From Rhyacophila brunnea (Eukaryota > Arthropoda > Insecta > Trichoptera > Rhyacophilidae), in contig JAGYXB010000157.1 of the NCBI GenBank assembly GCA_022495005.1, positions 248,001 to 312,000 of the forward strand: a stretch of 64,000 bases of DNA. Direction: 5' to 3'. The notes below the pieces were generated by a model. The model did no database searches. It had not been told where the DNA came from and worked only from the letters and a program-made list of their open reading frames with translations. A program made the position numbers and the translations under genes. Shown here piece after piece: positions 33,479 to 44,390 of the stretch (position 1 is the stretch's first letter; each line of letters begins with the position of its first letter).

Positions 33479-33836
33479 GAAATAGCTTCGTGAGAGATGT
33501 GTTGAAAACAATAAAGTGAGGTACACACTGTACATGCTGATGCTTCTCATACTGCTTAAAAATAGCGGAATGCGATGTGAAATGGTTTGAGGTGAACTGA
33601 CTGCTCGTAGGGTGAGCAAATATTTTTATTTCACCACAATATACAATGTGTAGAGATAAATAAGATACTATTTTACACACAGGTAATTATTAATGAAAAT
33701 GTTAAGCGTAGAAGTGTTGAATGACGATACGGTGTCGATCATGCTTACATACTGTAGCTTAAAGTTAAGAAAGGATATTTATTTAACTACATATTTTTTC
33801 CGGCTTATACGTGGCATAAATGGAAACTCTGCCATT
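33479..33836. other. Spacer without recognised gene
   Basis: Short frames here (part of 33417-33680 minus, 33693-33884 plus) run into the foldback arm or the SINE and have no support. Confidence 0.4.
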
Positions 33837-34275
33837 CTTGATGGTATTGGTTTGTGTGTCTCTGATAATTATATTAGGAATTGAGGGCATTCGTAGTTTA
33901 TTCTCCCAAGGTGCAGAACTACCAGTAGTAATGCCAATTGGGAGGGCAATAACTCTGTTTAACCAAATCACTTCGTATATAGACATATTCCATCTGCGTG
34001 AGGATGAGTATTATATAGGTGAGCATTGTTTTCTAAATTCTTAAAGTAGGGTCTGCTTAGCTCATTTGGTGTACTTTATTGTATCTAATTAAAAAATATA
34101 TATATTTACACTTTTCTACTGTTTAATGCTGATCTATTTTTATTTTTTTTAATATATAATACTGTTTTATTAATATTTCTTTGCTTCTAAATGTCATGTT
34201 GTGAACGTCTTGAATTAATAATTTGTAATGTTCAATATATTATGTAAAAATAAACAAAATTTGAATTTTAATTTG
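33837..34275 (+). repeat. SINE family C, copy without head
   Basis: Shares with 37848-38350, 45340-45700 and 48300-48475 (minus) the segment TGCCAATTGGGAGGGCAATA, a CATTCCATCTGCGTGAGG-type block, and the tail CATGTTGTGAACGTCTTGAA followed by an A-rich end. The 74-codon frame (33820-34044) is a translation of this repeat. Confidence 0.65.
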
Positions 34276-34379
34276 AAATTGTAATTAAAAAGAACAAATA
34301 ATTAATACGCAGTTAAATAAAAACAAGAAGGTTGGTTAAACATCATGCGGCATTCCGAGAGATCAACTTCTGCATTTTA

Positions 34380-34529
34380 TTATTAAAGGAATGACCTCCG
34401 CTAAGCAAGGCGGAAGATGATAAACGTCCTAGCTTAAAGAACTTTAAGGAGTGGTTTGAGCTCAATACTTCATCTTTCTTTAAAATAGCGATAAACAGAG
34501 AGAAAATTACCAAACTCATCGCATACTGA
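34380..34529 (+). pseudogene. LINE reverse transcriptase C-terminal remnant
   Basis: With a frameshift, the plus strand gives AKQGGR, then LKNFKEWFELNTSSFFKIAI and NREKITKLIAY before TGA 34527-34529. This corresponds to the 'GRRR-SWLKNLRDWFELSTPSLFRAA-DR-QMAKSIADV' ending of the LINE at 56.2 kb. Only the extreme C-terminus remains. Confidence 0.6.
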
Positions 34530-37476
34530 CATTAATGGCTATGTCACAAAAAAGAAAAAGTCATTCAAAAACTGATAAGGTTAGGAGGATTATTTATGCC
34601 ATTCATCCTACCCGTCTGCTACGCACAGAATCTATACTGATGACGCTTATAACGGAGCCTTAGAACCGAGATCAGGAGGCTACAGCAGGATGGATTCCAA
34701 TATTGACACGTTGTTGCGGATGATGGTATTTCTTTTTAAGATCCAGAACACTGATATCATAATAATGCCGCTGACTATGTGCAAACATTCTCCCTAATTG
34801 TTTTTTATTTCACAAAAAGCCATCTCCGAAAGTTGATGCATGCATGATCTTCTCGAAATCGGTCCGTAACGCTATCGATAGATAAATGTTTATTACAGTA
34901 CAATGTATGTTACAAATTAGTTTTTAGATATAATAAATGTAACAAAACATTAGATTTATGTGACTAACTTGGCTGTTAACTAGCGGTACTTACTTGTTTT
35001 CAGAAGGCGTCCAAATTTAGGTATCAAAACATACAATAATATATAGATTGACAAAATTTAATATAATTATTATTGCATTTGAATTTAAAACCCACGATAC
35101 ATCGCATATAATCCTATTTTGGGCAGTCAACTCAGTACGTACTTAAATTAACATAACCTCAAATTATTTAAGATACTTTATAATGAATAAACTTAAAGCA
35201 TTTATTGGATAGTCAACTATATAATAAAGAGAAATTAGTTGTTTTTCTTAAAGCAGTAGTTTGGAAAGAAAGAAATACTGCACTTTTAGAAACACACTTA
35301 AATTTAATTTAACCACAGCGATATTGTGCAATACTATGCTCAAATAGGTCAATATTATGCCAATTGCGAAATATGTTTGAATTAATTTTTGATTGCAAGT
35401 CAATTTCATGTGTAGGTCTATATAATGCTTCAATTAACTATTTATGTATGCGTAATTCTTTGCGGATTTCATTCATCTGCGCGGAACTCAGATGTCCGTT
35501 ATCCAGTTGTCGTGAAAAGACATTATACCTCTCACGCTACTTGCCAGTTGTGGTTTAAACATGTTACCGAAAATTGTACTGATTTAAAATCTTCAACAAT
35601 CGACTCGTTATTGTCAGTAGGTACAGATATTAATGTAAAAAATATACTCCATCGATTTACTTTTCGAGATAGATATGCTCAAAATTTTCTCGAAATAAGT
35701 CAACTGCGAGTTCTTTGCAATTGCAAGTTCTCCACAGTCCAACAAATTTCATACTCTCGTCACATTGCTTTCGGTGGGGTTGGAGAAGGCTGAATGCCTC
35801 CTTGTCCACTTGTTAATATTAATATTATTATAATATGTTAAAATACTAGAAAAAATGTGGTTACGGTCACCCTAAATATACTTTGTAGGTCTTGAAAAGG
35901 AAGCGACACACTAACACAATTTGCATAAGTAACTGACTGACGTGTTCCAGCGTCGAGTTTCCGGTTTCCAGGCTCTTATCGTCTGCTCTATGTCTCTGCA
36001 TATTTATTTTCTCATTTGTTTATTACAAATGCAAATTCGATCGGATGTAGCCTATTTTCATTAGCTTTTCACAATACAATACGGTAGAAGGAAAATGTAT
36101 TCAAATTTTCATATTTCAAGAAAATTGGTTGGTTAAGTTGATATTAATACTCTGCAGTAAAACAGGGCCTTTGGTTAGAATGCATTATAACTACGAGTAT
36201 CATTCTAATGGATTTAAGTTTTGTACTATTTCATTTGAGTCTTTTTTTGCTACCCGGGTCTCGCCTTTCGGCATCTTCAGGTACTGTGTATACTTACCAA
36301 AAGGCAAATTAACACTGACAACGGATAATAATTTGAATACGTGTATTAAATAAGGCTCTAAGTACCAAAAAGTAGTATTGCCTGTAGTTACAAATTACCG
36401 AGTCATCGCAGTAAAATTTCATGAAGCAGACCTTTTGAAAAATGTAGTTTTACAGTGTGAATCAATCACGGCAGCTTCTATAATTTTAGGTATTAAGAAC
36501 TCGCAAATGTCAACACACCATCGTCAGCTATTTTATATTGAATGCCGTTAACCACTGCAGTGCTACTTACACTATTATAAATAAAACACGCCAACGGACT
36601 TACAACGTCGACAAGTTTAATTAATTTGCTGTATTTTTTTTGACTTGCTTGAGGCACTTAGACTATAGTTGAAGTTATTGGCGTTGGTATGTAGAATATT
36701 TTTCTATAAAAATGTCAGTTTTTATGTTTTTGGTACTTAGCGCCTTAATTAATACACGTATTCATTTTATTAACGCTTACTTATATGACAAATCAATACA
36801 ATAAAGTAGGTAAAAACTTTATCACCTACCTATTAAGTCAAGGGTCACAATAAAAAAATATAACAAACAAACTATGAATAGTTGAAGTGCGTGTAAAAAA
36901 CTCCCTACCTTATGAATAATAATACAGTCGATAAGCGTATAATAAATCGTCAAAACCTAAAAATAGATCATTAATAATTATAAACAATAAAAATACTATA
37001 CTCAAAAGGTGTAAAATCGTTCATTCTGGGAACAATGGTAAAGTGACAGATAAACAAAATGAAATAGTGTTGCGGTAATTTGCATAACGCATTGAAAATA
37101 TAATTACTAATTAATTAGATTATAAGTGAATATTATTTTTTGCGGTGGTTTCTTAAAATTTTGATCATTTTGCAAATCATGATTAGTATGTATTGAAAGA
37201 TTTCAGAAGATGTTCTGGCCATTTTGGATGACTTTGTAAATAATTTATTATTGTAAATAATTATAAATATACATAAGTAATACCTATATTTAAATTGGTA
37301 ATGGCAATAAATATGTCTGAATTAGGTACCAACTTAAAATGAGAAGACTAGGCAATCTTTTTCTGTTAATTTGTTATTTTATCCAATGTGTGCTACAGTG
37401 CTCATGAATTCATGTAAAAAATGAACCTATAAGTTATGTAAGAGAAATTTAAAAAAATACATTGGCTCAACGTAGT
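34530..37476. other. Mostly AT-rich, one small candidate frame
   Basis: 34600-34800 continues as unassigned sequence of mixed composition. 35425-35793 is listed separately. 36129-36353 (74 codons) has no motif. No repeat family of this window was recognised. Confidence 0.4.
35425..35793 (+). CDS. Weak candidate: 122-aa frame with possible signal peptide
   Basis: ATG-initiated frame whose first ~19 residues are hydrophobic (MLQLTIYVCVILCGFHSSA), compatible with a secretory signal ending before RNSDVRYP. The remainder has five cysteines and no recognisable domain. The start lacks a strong Kozak context (CTATATAATGC), there are no repeat matches, and composition is only slightly less AT-rich than around it. 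It may be chance. Confidence 0.2.
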   Translation: MLQLTIYVCVILCGFHSSARNSDVRYPVVVKRHYTSHATCQLWFKHVTENCTDLKSSTIDSLLSVGTDINVKNILHRFTFRDRYAQNFLEISQLRVLCNCKFSTVQQISYSRHIAFGGVGEG

Positions 37477-37477
37477 A

Positions 37478-37743
37478 TCGAAAGGTGCATATCGGGCATA
37501 ATGCAGAAAGACCACAAAAGATACCGATGTATAAGCAAGCTGACAAGAGTACGCGATGTGAAAAAGGTCTCTATGCAGATATAATGGCCATAACCGGACA
37601 TGTCGCTCGGTGAGTAGATAAATGTAAAGTTGTATACAATGGGCACTAAACTCCCAAAAACTCGCTGGATAGATGAACGTGGCAGCGAAAAACTTAGAAA
37701 AGTTGAAGGAGCTGGAAGAGATCTTTATCCAGCATTAGATTGA
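37478..37743 (+). pseudogene. LINE reverse transcriptase C-terminal remnant
   Basis: Reading ERCISGIMQKDHKRYRCISK, LTRVRDVKKVSMQI, a stop, then in a shifted frame GHVAR, and finally KTRWIDERGSEKLRKVEGAG before TGA 37741-37743. This matches the order of RTE/Jockey-like polymerase ends ('R--LGI--KDR-RN--IR--T-V-D', 'W-GHVAR', 'RWIDD'). A GATGATGATAAT microsatellite follows directly, as at many LINE 3' ends. Confidence 0.62.
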
Positions 37744-37847
37744 CTCCGGCTTATGATGATGATAATTATATATGATGTAAAATCGGTTAAATTGTAGGTA
37801 GAGTCAGTACTTTTATTGACGATGAACATTTTTTATCGTAGTCCAGT

Positions 37848-38350
37848 GCGTAAAAGCGTCTTATGCACTGGACTACTAGGACTACTTTCAGCCGGGAACC
37901 CTGAGTTCGATTCTCGATAAGGTCACAATATATTTATGTGATTTTCTCAAAGTCTGTGTGTTTTTCTTATATTACTAAATAAAATACTACTGTTCACTAC
38001 ACTACTCTCATTGGACCTCATGGCATGTTGTAGTGTTAAAAAAGAATATAAAATATTTTTAGTGACAAAACAACTCAAGGAGCAGAACTAACCTGCCATT
38101 GGTGATGCCAAATTGGAGAGAAATAACTCTGTTCAACCAAATCGCTATGGATGTTGATATATTCCACCTACGTGCGAATGAGTATAGGTGGACGTTGTTT
38201 TATTAAGTTAACTTAATAATGATCTATTTATTTTTTATATACGTAATATTGTTTTAATAATATTCCCTTATTTGTAAATGTCATATTGTGAACGTCTTAA
38301 ATTAATAATTTGTAATGTTCACTATAATGTAAAAAAAAAAAAAAAAAATT
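37848..38350 (+). repeat. SINE family C, full-length copy
   Basis: Head with A-box-like TAGTCCAGTGCGTAAAAGCG and B-box GAGTTCGATTCTCG (37910-37923). The body includes TGCCAAATTGGAGAGAAATA and ATATTCCACCTACGTGCG. The tail is ATATTGTGAACGTCTTAAAT and ends in 17 adenines (38332-38348). About 500 bp; polymerase III transcription of the ancestor is inferred from the boxes. Confidence 0.7.
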
Positions 38351-38415
38351 TGAATTTGAAATATTATGATGAAAACTAAAAATAGTCTCTAAAATATTAT
38401 TTACAAAGTTTCTTA

Positions 38416-38857
38416 AGCGTCAATTACATTGAGCTTTTTTATGAGCTGATTATTGGCAAATTTATAATCTGCCTGTAAATTCGCCCAGTGTAATCATCGA
38501 ATAAGCTAATAAGCAGGTTGTAAACACTCCACCTAGAAAAGTTGAAAGCCAGTCAACTTTTCACACTACACGCCGGCGTGTGGGCTTACTGCGTCTGCGC
38601 AGTAGAGCGATGGTGGTGGAAAAACGAACTACTCATTTTGAAATTTACATTTTTGACGTTTAATGGAAACATTCTTATGGAGCGTAGCGACATCCCGGTA
38701 AAAAAACGAACTACGTTCCGTCAAAATCGCTCGCTGGCTTGTGGCTTATCAGCGAATGGAAAGTTTTGTGTGTAATCATGAAGTCGCAGTAGCTGAACCG
38801 CCCGCTTTTAAATTCGCCAATAAGCAGCTCGTAAAAAAGCTCAATGTAATTGACGCT
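38416..38857. mobile_element. PIF/Harbinger-type MITE
   Basis: 442 bp. Inverted ends AGCGTCAATTACATTGAGCT continue with TTTTTTANGAGCTG and TTATTGGC on both sides (about 45 bp, few mismatches). A 3-bp duplication TTA (38413-38415 and 38858-38860) fits Harbinger transposition. The 77-codon frame inside has no motif. Confidence 0.8.
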
Positions 38858-38860
38858 TTA

Positions 38861-39324
38861 CTCTACTTTCAAAACACCGTGAAAATTTAATGAGTCCTCT
38901 CGTAACCTAAAGAAAAGACAGCGAGTACTAAGAACTAACGTAAAAGTTGGCCTGAAAGTGTAAAGAAAGCCTCTCAACGCCGGGAAGATTGTCACCTACA
39001 AGTGTCCTCAGAACACCACTGCAGGCCCCGTCTAGAGTTTTCCTTCTTCATAATCAGCCAGGTAAGCCGGCTATTAGTGGGAGCCTCTCGACCATTTTCT
39101 GCGACCCTTATAATAACGGGCACATACTATTTTTAAATTAATAATATTTTTAAATAGGTACTTAGTGTGCTTTGTAAGAAGGCTTGCGTTAAAATACTAA
39201 GCGTACAACCGGTGTGTATTATTCGTAAACATATAATATAATATATATTTGACCTTCAGCAAAAACTTTGTATTAATCACACATTTTTTGAAAACAAAAA
39301 AAAAACATTTTAATGATGTTAACT
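38861..39324. other. Unassigned sequence
   Basis: 38900-39120 is of mixed composition, without a recognised frame or repeat. The remainder is AT-rich. Confidence 0.4.
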
Positions 39325-39781
39325 CTCCATTATGGTTACATGATAATTATTGTACGTAAAATATGTCACCTTGGCACAGTTTGCCGTGAGCTTTCTTTTT
39401 GGAAAGAGATGACCGTAGGGGAGAGCAGGTAGGATTCGTACACAGGGAGCATTCGTACAGTGGCAATATCTTCACTATCCAATTCATTGGCGTGCTCACG
39501 TTTGTGTGTAAGACTCCCGCTCATACGCATAGTGTAACCGCGGGGCAGAGCATCAGTGCGGCCAACAGCTTCGACGGAGCACGCCGATACGTGTTTTCGC
39601 TCTACGTAAGTATTTTTTGTATTCACTTTTGAACACGCTTAACTGTTATAAGTTTTGCACGAATGTTATAAGTGACTTAGTATAGTTTATGAAGTGATAA
39701 CTTTGTTTAATATGTAAATAGTCATTTTAGGCTAACTATAGCGGTTATTTTTATTTTCAATTAATTTGTTGATTTCTCAGT

Positions 39782-39841
39782 TTGGGGTACCTTCGTGCAG
39801 TTATGAGTGGGGTAGATTCGTACTGTACGAATGCTCCCCAT
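39782..39841. repeat. Subterminal iterons of pogo element 2, left
   Basis: Three copies of a motif like GTACGAATGCTCCCCA: TGGGGTACCTTCGTGCA (39782, inverted), TGGGGTAGATTCGTAC (39809, inverted) and GTACGAATGCTCCCCA (39826, direct). They match the terminal repeats, which also read ...ATTCGTAC. Confidence 0.75.
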
Positions 39842-39898
39842 TCCTAACTGCGTGGCAGTAGAAAGGTTGTCCACCAAAAATATTATTGTTACAGAACC

Positions 39899-40884
39899 AT
39901 GCCGCGAATATATGTGAAAAAGGGGACAGGAACAGGAGACGTTGATGAAGATGCAATGATGCAAGATGCAGCCGTTAGAATCCACGTAAGGTGGACAATC
40001 AACTTCTACAGCGGGCCAAGATGCCAATGTGCCAGAAACTCTACCTGCAGAAACAGAAATTACTCAACAAGATCTTTCATGGAGCTCAGCGCCAGTATCA
40101 CCCTCCTTGCTATCACCTACAACTGCACCTGCATCTTCATCAACTGTAGGATTAATAACTTTATCAATCAATATAAAGAAATTATCCGGCCCTATTCCAG
40201 AGTGGACAGAAATGCGTTAAAAAAGTCGAAGAAAGGAAAACTACCAGGAAAATCGAGAATATATACAGATACCCCTGAAAAAAATAGACTAAAAGAAATA
40301 GAAAAAGCAAAACAGTTGAAGAAGCAAGAGCAAGAGAGGAAACAAAGGGCTAAGGAGATGAAGCGAGCATTACATTTACTGTCAGATACAAGAACCAAAA
40401 CAAAGAGACAGAAGAAAACTTTAGGGACAACTAAACCAAAGAGGCAAAATAAAACTGTAAAGACTGATAGTCAGGATGAAACTGATTGTGAGGATGAGGC
40501 TAATATGAGTTTAAGAGAAAGTTCTTGTTTTCTCATTGAAGAGACGTCTGAAGGATCGGATACTGACAATGAAACTCCAGTTACGTCATCAGAGAACATC
40601 AACGAAGAACGCTTTGTGATAGTAGAGTTTAAGAAAACAAAGACCGTTTAAATTATCTTGGGCAAGTGCTTAAAAAATATAGTCCCGTTGAATACATAGT
40701 TTCATTTTTGAGGAAGAAGCCTCATACCTGGAAATTTGTCTTTCCCACTACCAAAGATGAAGGAACAGTTTACATATCAGATGTAGTATGTGTTTTCCCG
40801 CTATCAAAATCTGCTTTTACAGCAAGAACAGCCCGGATAATATTTAGCTTAGAAAAAGACCTATCTATATATAATGTTGGATAG
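39899..40884 (+). pseudogene. Deleted and frameshifted pogo/Tigger transposase
   Basis: ATG 39899 opens a frame starting MPRIYVKKG and DEDAMMQDAAVRI, the usual N-terminal start of a pipsqueak-helix Tigger protein. The helix-turn-helix pair and whole DDE core are then missing. Sequence from about 40025 resumes in the C-terminal part: serine/proline-rich SSAPVSPSLLSPTTAPASSS in one frame, then after a shift IRPYSRVDRNALKKSKKGK and RIYTDTPEKNRLKEIEKAK, characteristic of Tigger tails. After TAA at 40649 a further shifted frame (40666-40884) continues NYLGQVLKKYSPVEYIVSFL to the likely natural C-terminus. At least two frameshifts plus the core deletion make it non-functional for transposition. Confidence 0.75.
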
Positions 40885-41121
40885 TACAACTATTAAATAC
40901 GATTAAGACCCATTACTCTAATGGTTAATTTTATAATGTTGGTTTATTCGTTCCTTTATTAACAAAAAAATAAATAAAAGTGTTATGTTTTTATGACTAA
41001 GTAGTTTAAGCACTTTAAAAACAATAACTGTTAATTATTATTACATGAAGACTGATTCTGTGTTAGCTTTGATCTCAATACATGATTATATTACATTGAA
41101 TAAATAGCATTTTCTTTGACT

Positions 41122-41199
41122 GTACGAAGGTTCCCCATTATGTACGAATGTGCCCCACACTATGTACGAAGCTACCCCACGTGTGGGGTAGTTTTGTAC
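41122..41199. repeat. Subterminal iterons of pogo element 2, right
   Basis: Direct copies GTACGAAGGTTCCCCA (41122), GTACGAATGTGCCCCA (41142) and GTACGAAGCTACCCCA (41164), and an inverted copy ending 41199. The last two form a 36-bp palindrome centred on CCACGTGTGG. Likely transposase-binding sites by analogy; not demonstrated. Confidence 0.78.
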
Positions 41200-41755
41200 G
41201 TTTTCCATTTTTCAGAAAAGTTACCGTAGCTTCGCCATGCTGATTTGTATCTAAACTATACTTCACTATTATTAAAGCCAAATATATTTGATATATAACA
41301 GCATTGAAGCTATTTAAAAATATCTTACAGTTTTGTTTTTATACGGCTTAGAGTAAAAAGTGTACGAATCCTACCTGCTCTCCCCTATACTGTACGGTCT
41401 ACAATTTTATGAGATTCAATATGAACAAGAATTCAATTTTCATAGCTGATTTTCGCAAAATTCATGAATTCAAGAATGAAAACCTAACCTAACCTAACAA
41501 ATAATCCAGTATGTCGGCTATTTTCAATTTTTTTTGCTGCTGACTTCCTGTTAAGTATAAACCGACAAAAAAAACGTATTTTATTTAGAACTAAATTTTA
41601 TGTCAGTACTATACGGCCTAAAGAGGTTGGACGATTTTTAATATACGGCCATATATTTCCGATACAACATTTCACGGTGAAGTGTAATACGGCGAACTGC
41701 ATACATACAAATTTCCGGACACGCTCCATTATTAATTTCTTAAGTATATTGATGG

Positions 41756-41980
41756 CCCCACGATGACCGCGTGGCTTAAACGTCGGCCTATAGCGTCGTG
41801 AGTCCCAGGTTTGAATTCTGGGTCTGGCAAGTACACATATTGTTTTTCAATTTGTGTATGCAACATAGTATGGACCAAATAGGTTAAGCAAGTGGCTGAC
41901 ATCTATTTCTCGTAAAACAAAATCTGTTAATACAAACTTCCACTCTATGTATCGGACATACTCTAAAGAAAAAAGAATAA
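41756..41980 (+). repeat. SINE family D, near full-length
   Basis: Head with A-box-like CGTGGCTTAAACGTCGGCC and B-box AGGTTTGAATTCTGGG. The body shares TTTTTCAATTTGTGTATGCA, TAGGTTAAGCAAGTGGCTGA and CTTCCACTCTATG with the other copies. The tail is degenerate (TATCGGACATACTCTAAAGA). Confidence 0.72.
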
Positions 41981-41984
41981 TACT

Positions 41985-42320
41985 ATAAAGTAGCTTGGTA
42001 CTTATTCTATATAATTTGATCATTTGATCATTATCAGGACTGGTTTCATCTGTTTCAATAAAAAAATCAAACTGTTGAGGTTGTAATACCTAACATTTTT
42101 TACGTGAAAATAATAAATACTAATTTAATACAATATGAAGATTCTCTGTTCAAAATGAATCTTTATTAGTTGATAATATTGTATTCGTATTGATTTATAA
42201 AATCTTAGTACTATAAACTATATTTTATTTAATTGAATAGTTCGATATTTACTTAATTTATTGCATTTTCTTAAAGAAATGTAGATTTATTTTTGCAATT
42301 GGGCGGATAATATAATATGT
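41985..42320. other. AT-rich spacer
   Basis: Nothing recognised. Confidence 0.4.
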
Positions 42321-42324
42321 ATTA

Positions 42325-42560
42325 CTTTTTTTCTACCATGTCCGATCCTAAGAAGATCATATTATATGGGTCTCTACAAAGTAAAGGTTTTATAAACAGA
42401 TTTTTAATGAGAAATGGGTGTTAGCCACTTGTTCAACCTAATAGGTCCATACTCGGTCCTAACAAACATTGAAAAACAACATGTGAATTTGTCAGACCCA
42501 GAATGTGAATATAGGACCGATGATGTTATAAACCGATGCGGTAACTACTCAGCGATCGTA
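42325..42560 (-). repeat. SINE family D, reverse copy
   Basis: Minus-strand copy lying ~350 bp from the plus-strand copy at 41.8 kb. Tail side at 42330 (ACCATGTCCGATCCTAAGAA); head side at 42500-42560, with the A-box region degenerate. The 83-codon plus-strand frame 42414-42665 is antisense to the SINE and not coding. Confidence 0.7.
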
Positions 42561-42564
42561 AACG

Positions 42565-43080
42565 TAGGCACACTTATAAACAGCAGTAAAAAAATATTAT
42601 CCTACCAAAAAATTGAAAACAGTGCAATAACAAATTTAAAAAAAAAAGCGAAAGTGGCATTATAAAATTTACAAAAAAACACGCATTTTCGTAATTGCTT
42701 CGCAGAATTCACGGATGACAAAACACGTCCGTAAGTGTTTGTGTATATTTTTTTTGCAACAAGGATCTACCCCAAGTGGAGAGAGTGGTCTTTGATGTCG
42801 CTTTGTGTAGCTCGCGTCATTAATCTGCAGACCAGAAGCCTTCGCAGAAGTACCTACCGGGACGAGGCTAAGGGTGGTTGCAATTTATTCACCCCCAAAA
42901 ATAGGGGAGCTGCATAGTTTTAACGTGAATCTTACGGAACGCAGTTGATTTACGCCGTCCGAGGAATCTGGTTTAATTAACGAGGGACTTTTTTTGTAAA
43001 TGGTAAAAATTTCGCATTTTCTCGATAATGTATTCAATTAACCACCATCCTCCCCATATATGCGTTTCAGTGCATGGCGT
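42565..43080. other. Spacer with GC-richer patch
   Basis: 42755-42960 is of mixed composition (GACCAGAAGCCTTCGCAGAA, ACCGGGACGAGGCTAAGGGT) with a 60-codon frame but no motif and no second copy in the window. Confidence 0.4.
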
Positions 43081-43083
43081 TAA

Positions 43084-43914
43084 GGTGGGACATGCCCAGC
43101 GTAGGTCAAAATGGAGCCTTTATTCTATTTTCAAAGCATGATCCTGGACATTCCTAAAGCGTTGTAGATAATCTATTTATATAATATTGAAGCCTTATTA
43201 TCCTTTATATTTATTTTAAACATTTGATGACTGCGTAAAGTCATTTTATTACATAAAATAGTTTTCTTTTAAACCTATCGCTCTAATGTTTTAGAATATA
43301 GTCATATTTCAGTACATAAATGTGCAGTGGTGTTAGGATTTTTTACATTTATTAATTTTTAAACGCATTTATAAAACCATCAGTAAAATTTATGTTGACA
43401 TTATTATAGTGAAATATTTACGATAAAAAATTATATTGATATCCCAAATTTGACAAGAATTTGGCATTTTATTATTCAAAAAATGGGCAAGTTTAACACA
43501 TTTGAAGATAATTCTAAAGGTACTAATTATAAGCTATGTCTTTGATCATTTAAGTATGATAAATATCCTACGAATAATGATTGCTTTATAATAATTATTG
43601 ACCTAAGAATAAGGTAGTGTTTTTTTGAAATACGCCATTTCTTTTGGCATTCCCCAGTGGTTAAGCTACAACATACGACCGTAGCCATAAATTGACAAAC
43701 TAAAACTGAAGTAGGGAGTAAGAACATGTTAACGCGCGTGTTTGAACATGTACCTAACCGAAAAAAGAATCTTCTTTTTAAACGATACATATTCAAACAT
43801 GCGCGTTATCATGTTCTTACTCCTTACTTCAGTTTTAGTTTGCTAATGTCCAGGATCATGCTTTGAAAATAGAATAAATGCTCCATTTTAACCCACGCTG
43901 AGCACGTCCGCCTT
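43084..43914. mobile_element. Foldback element, copy with deleted right arm
   Basis: The left arm (43084 to about 43755) is collinear with the left arm of the 32.1 kb foldback (GGGACATGCCCAGCGTAGGT, TTTAGAATATAGTCATATTT, TCCCCAGTGGTTAAGCTACA). The right arm is reduced to the inner ~90 bp (about 43765-43850) and the outer ~65 bp (about 43850-43914). TTAA is present on the left (43080-43083) but degraded on the right. The 89-codon frame 43527-43796 is arm sequence. Confidence 0.8.
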
Positions 43915-44390
43915 TCTAATAGGAATACGTAGGTATATTATTAATGACTATGTTTTTTTATTTACTAAAACAATTTAAATTTAATTCGCCTAACTTTACT
44001 TATTACCGTAAGATGACACTAAAATAAAATAATTACTAGCAGTATAATGCATCGCCAAGGCATCTGAGGTTGTATATTACTGTGTCTTAAAGTTTTTCAC
44101 TTAAACGTACCAGCTTAATAATAATATTTTTTATAAATACATATTATATCGCGTGGTTTGCATCATTCACTGAACACTACACAATAACCCCCAGAGATGG
44201 CGTTTGAGCTGTTATTCTTGGCCACTCAGCTAACTATCTTTAATCAATAGTTGATTGGGAACTATCACTGACAGAGTATTAGTGAAACGTGAAAAATATA
44301 AAATTCAACCGCCTTATATGTTATGCGCTTTACTGTTAGTAAATAAAAACCATAACTCCCAAAATGAACATGGTACTTTGTGTTGAAAAC
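43915..44390. other. AT-rich spacer
   Basis: Nothing recognised. Confidence 0.4.

Larger units (their letters stand above)
39418..41385 (+). mobile_element. pogo/Tigger element 2, internally deleted
   Basis: 1968 bp with perfect 24-bp terminal inverted repeats beginning GGGGAGAGCAGGTAGGATTC, flanked by TA (39416-39417, 41386-41387). It contains a rearranged transposase frame lacking the catalytic core and subterminal iterons. It is not related by sequence to Tigger 1 at the ends, so it is a separate family. It is inserted in the centre of a short palindrome of the host MULE. Confidence 0.92.
39334..41723. mobile_element. Mutator-like element copy 3, with nested pogo
   Basis: Left end GGTTACATG at 39334 and right end TTTCCGGACACG to 41723. 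Exact 9-bp duplication CTCCATTAT at 39325-39333 and 41724-41732. Removing the pogo element (39418-41385) and one TA leaves ~420 bp, aligning with the 6.8 kb and 60.4 kb copies, including an AACCTAACCTAACCTAAC tract (41480-41497). Confidence 0.87.

Noticed and set aside
43527..43796. 89-codon minus-strand frame
   Set aside because: Lies in the arm of the deleted foldback element; not maintained in the 32.1 kb copy.
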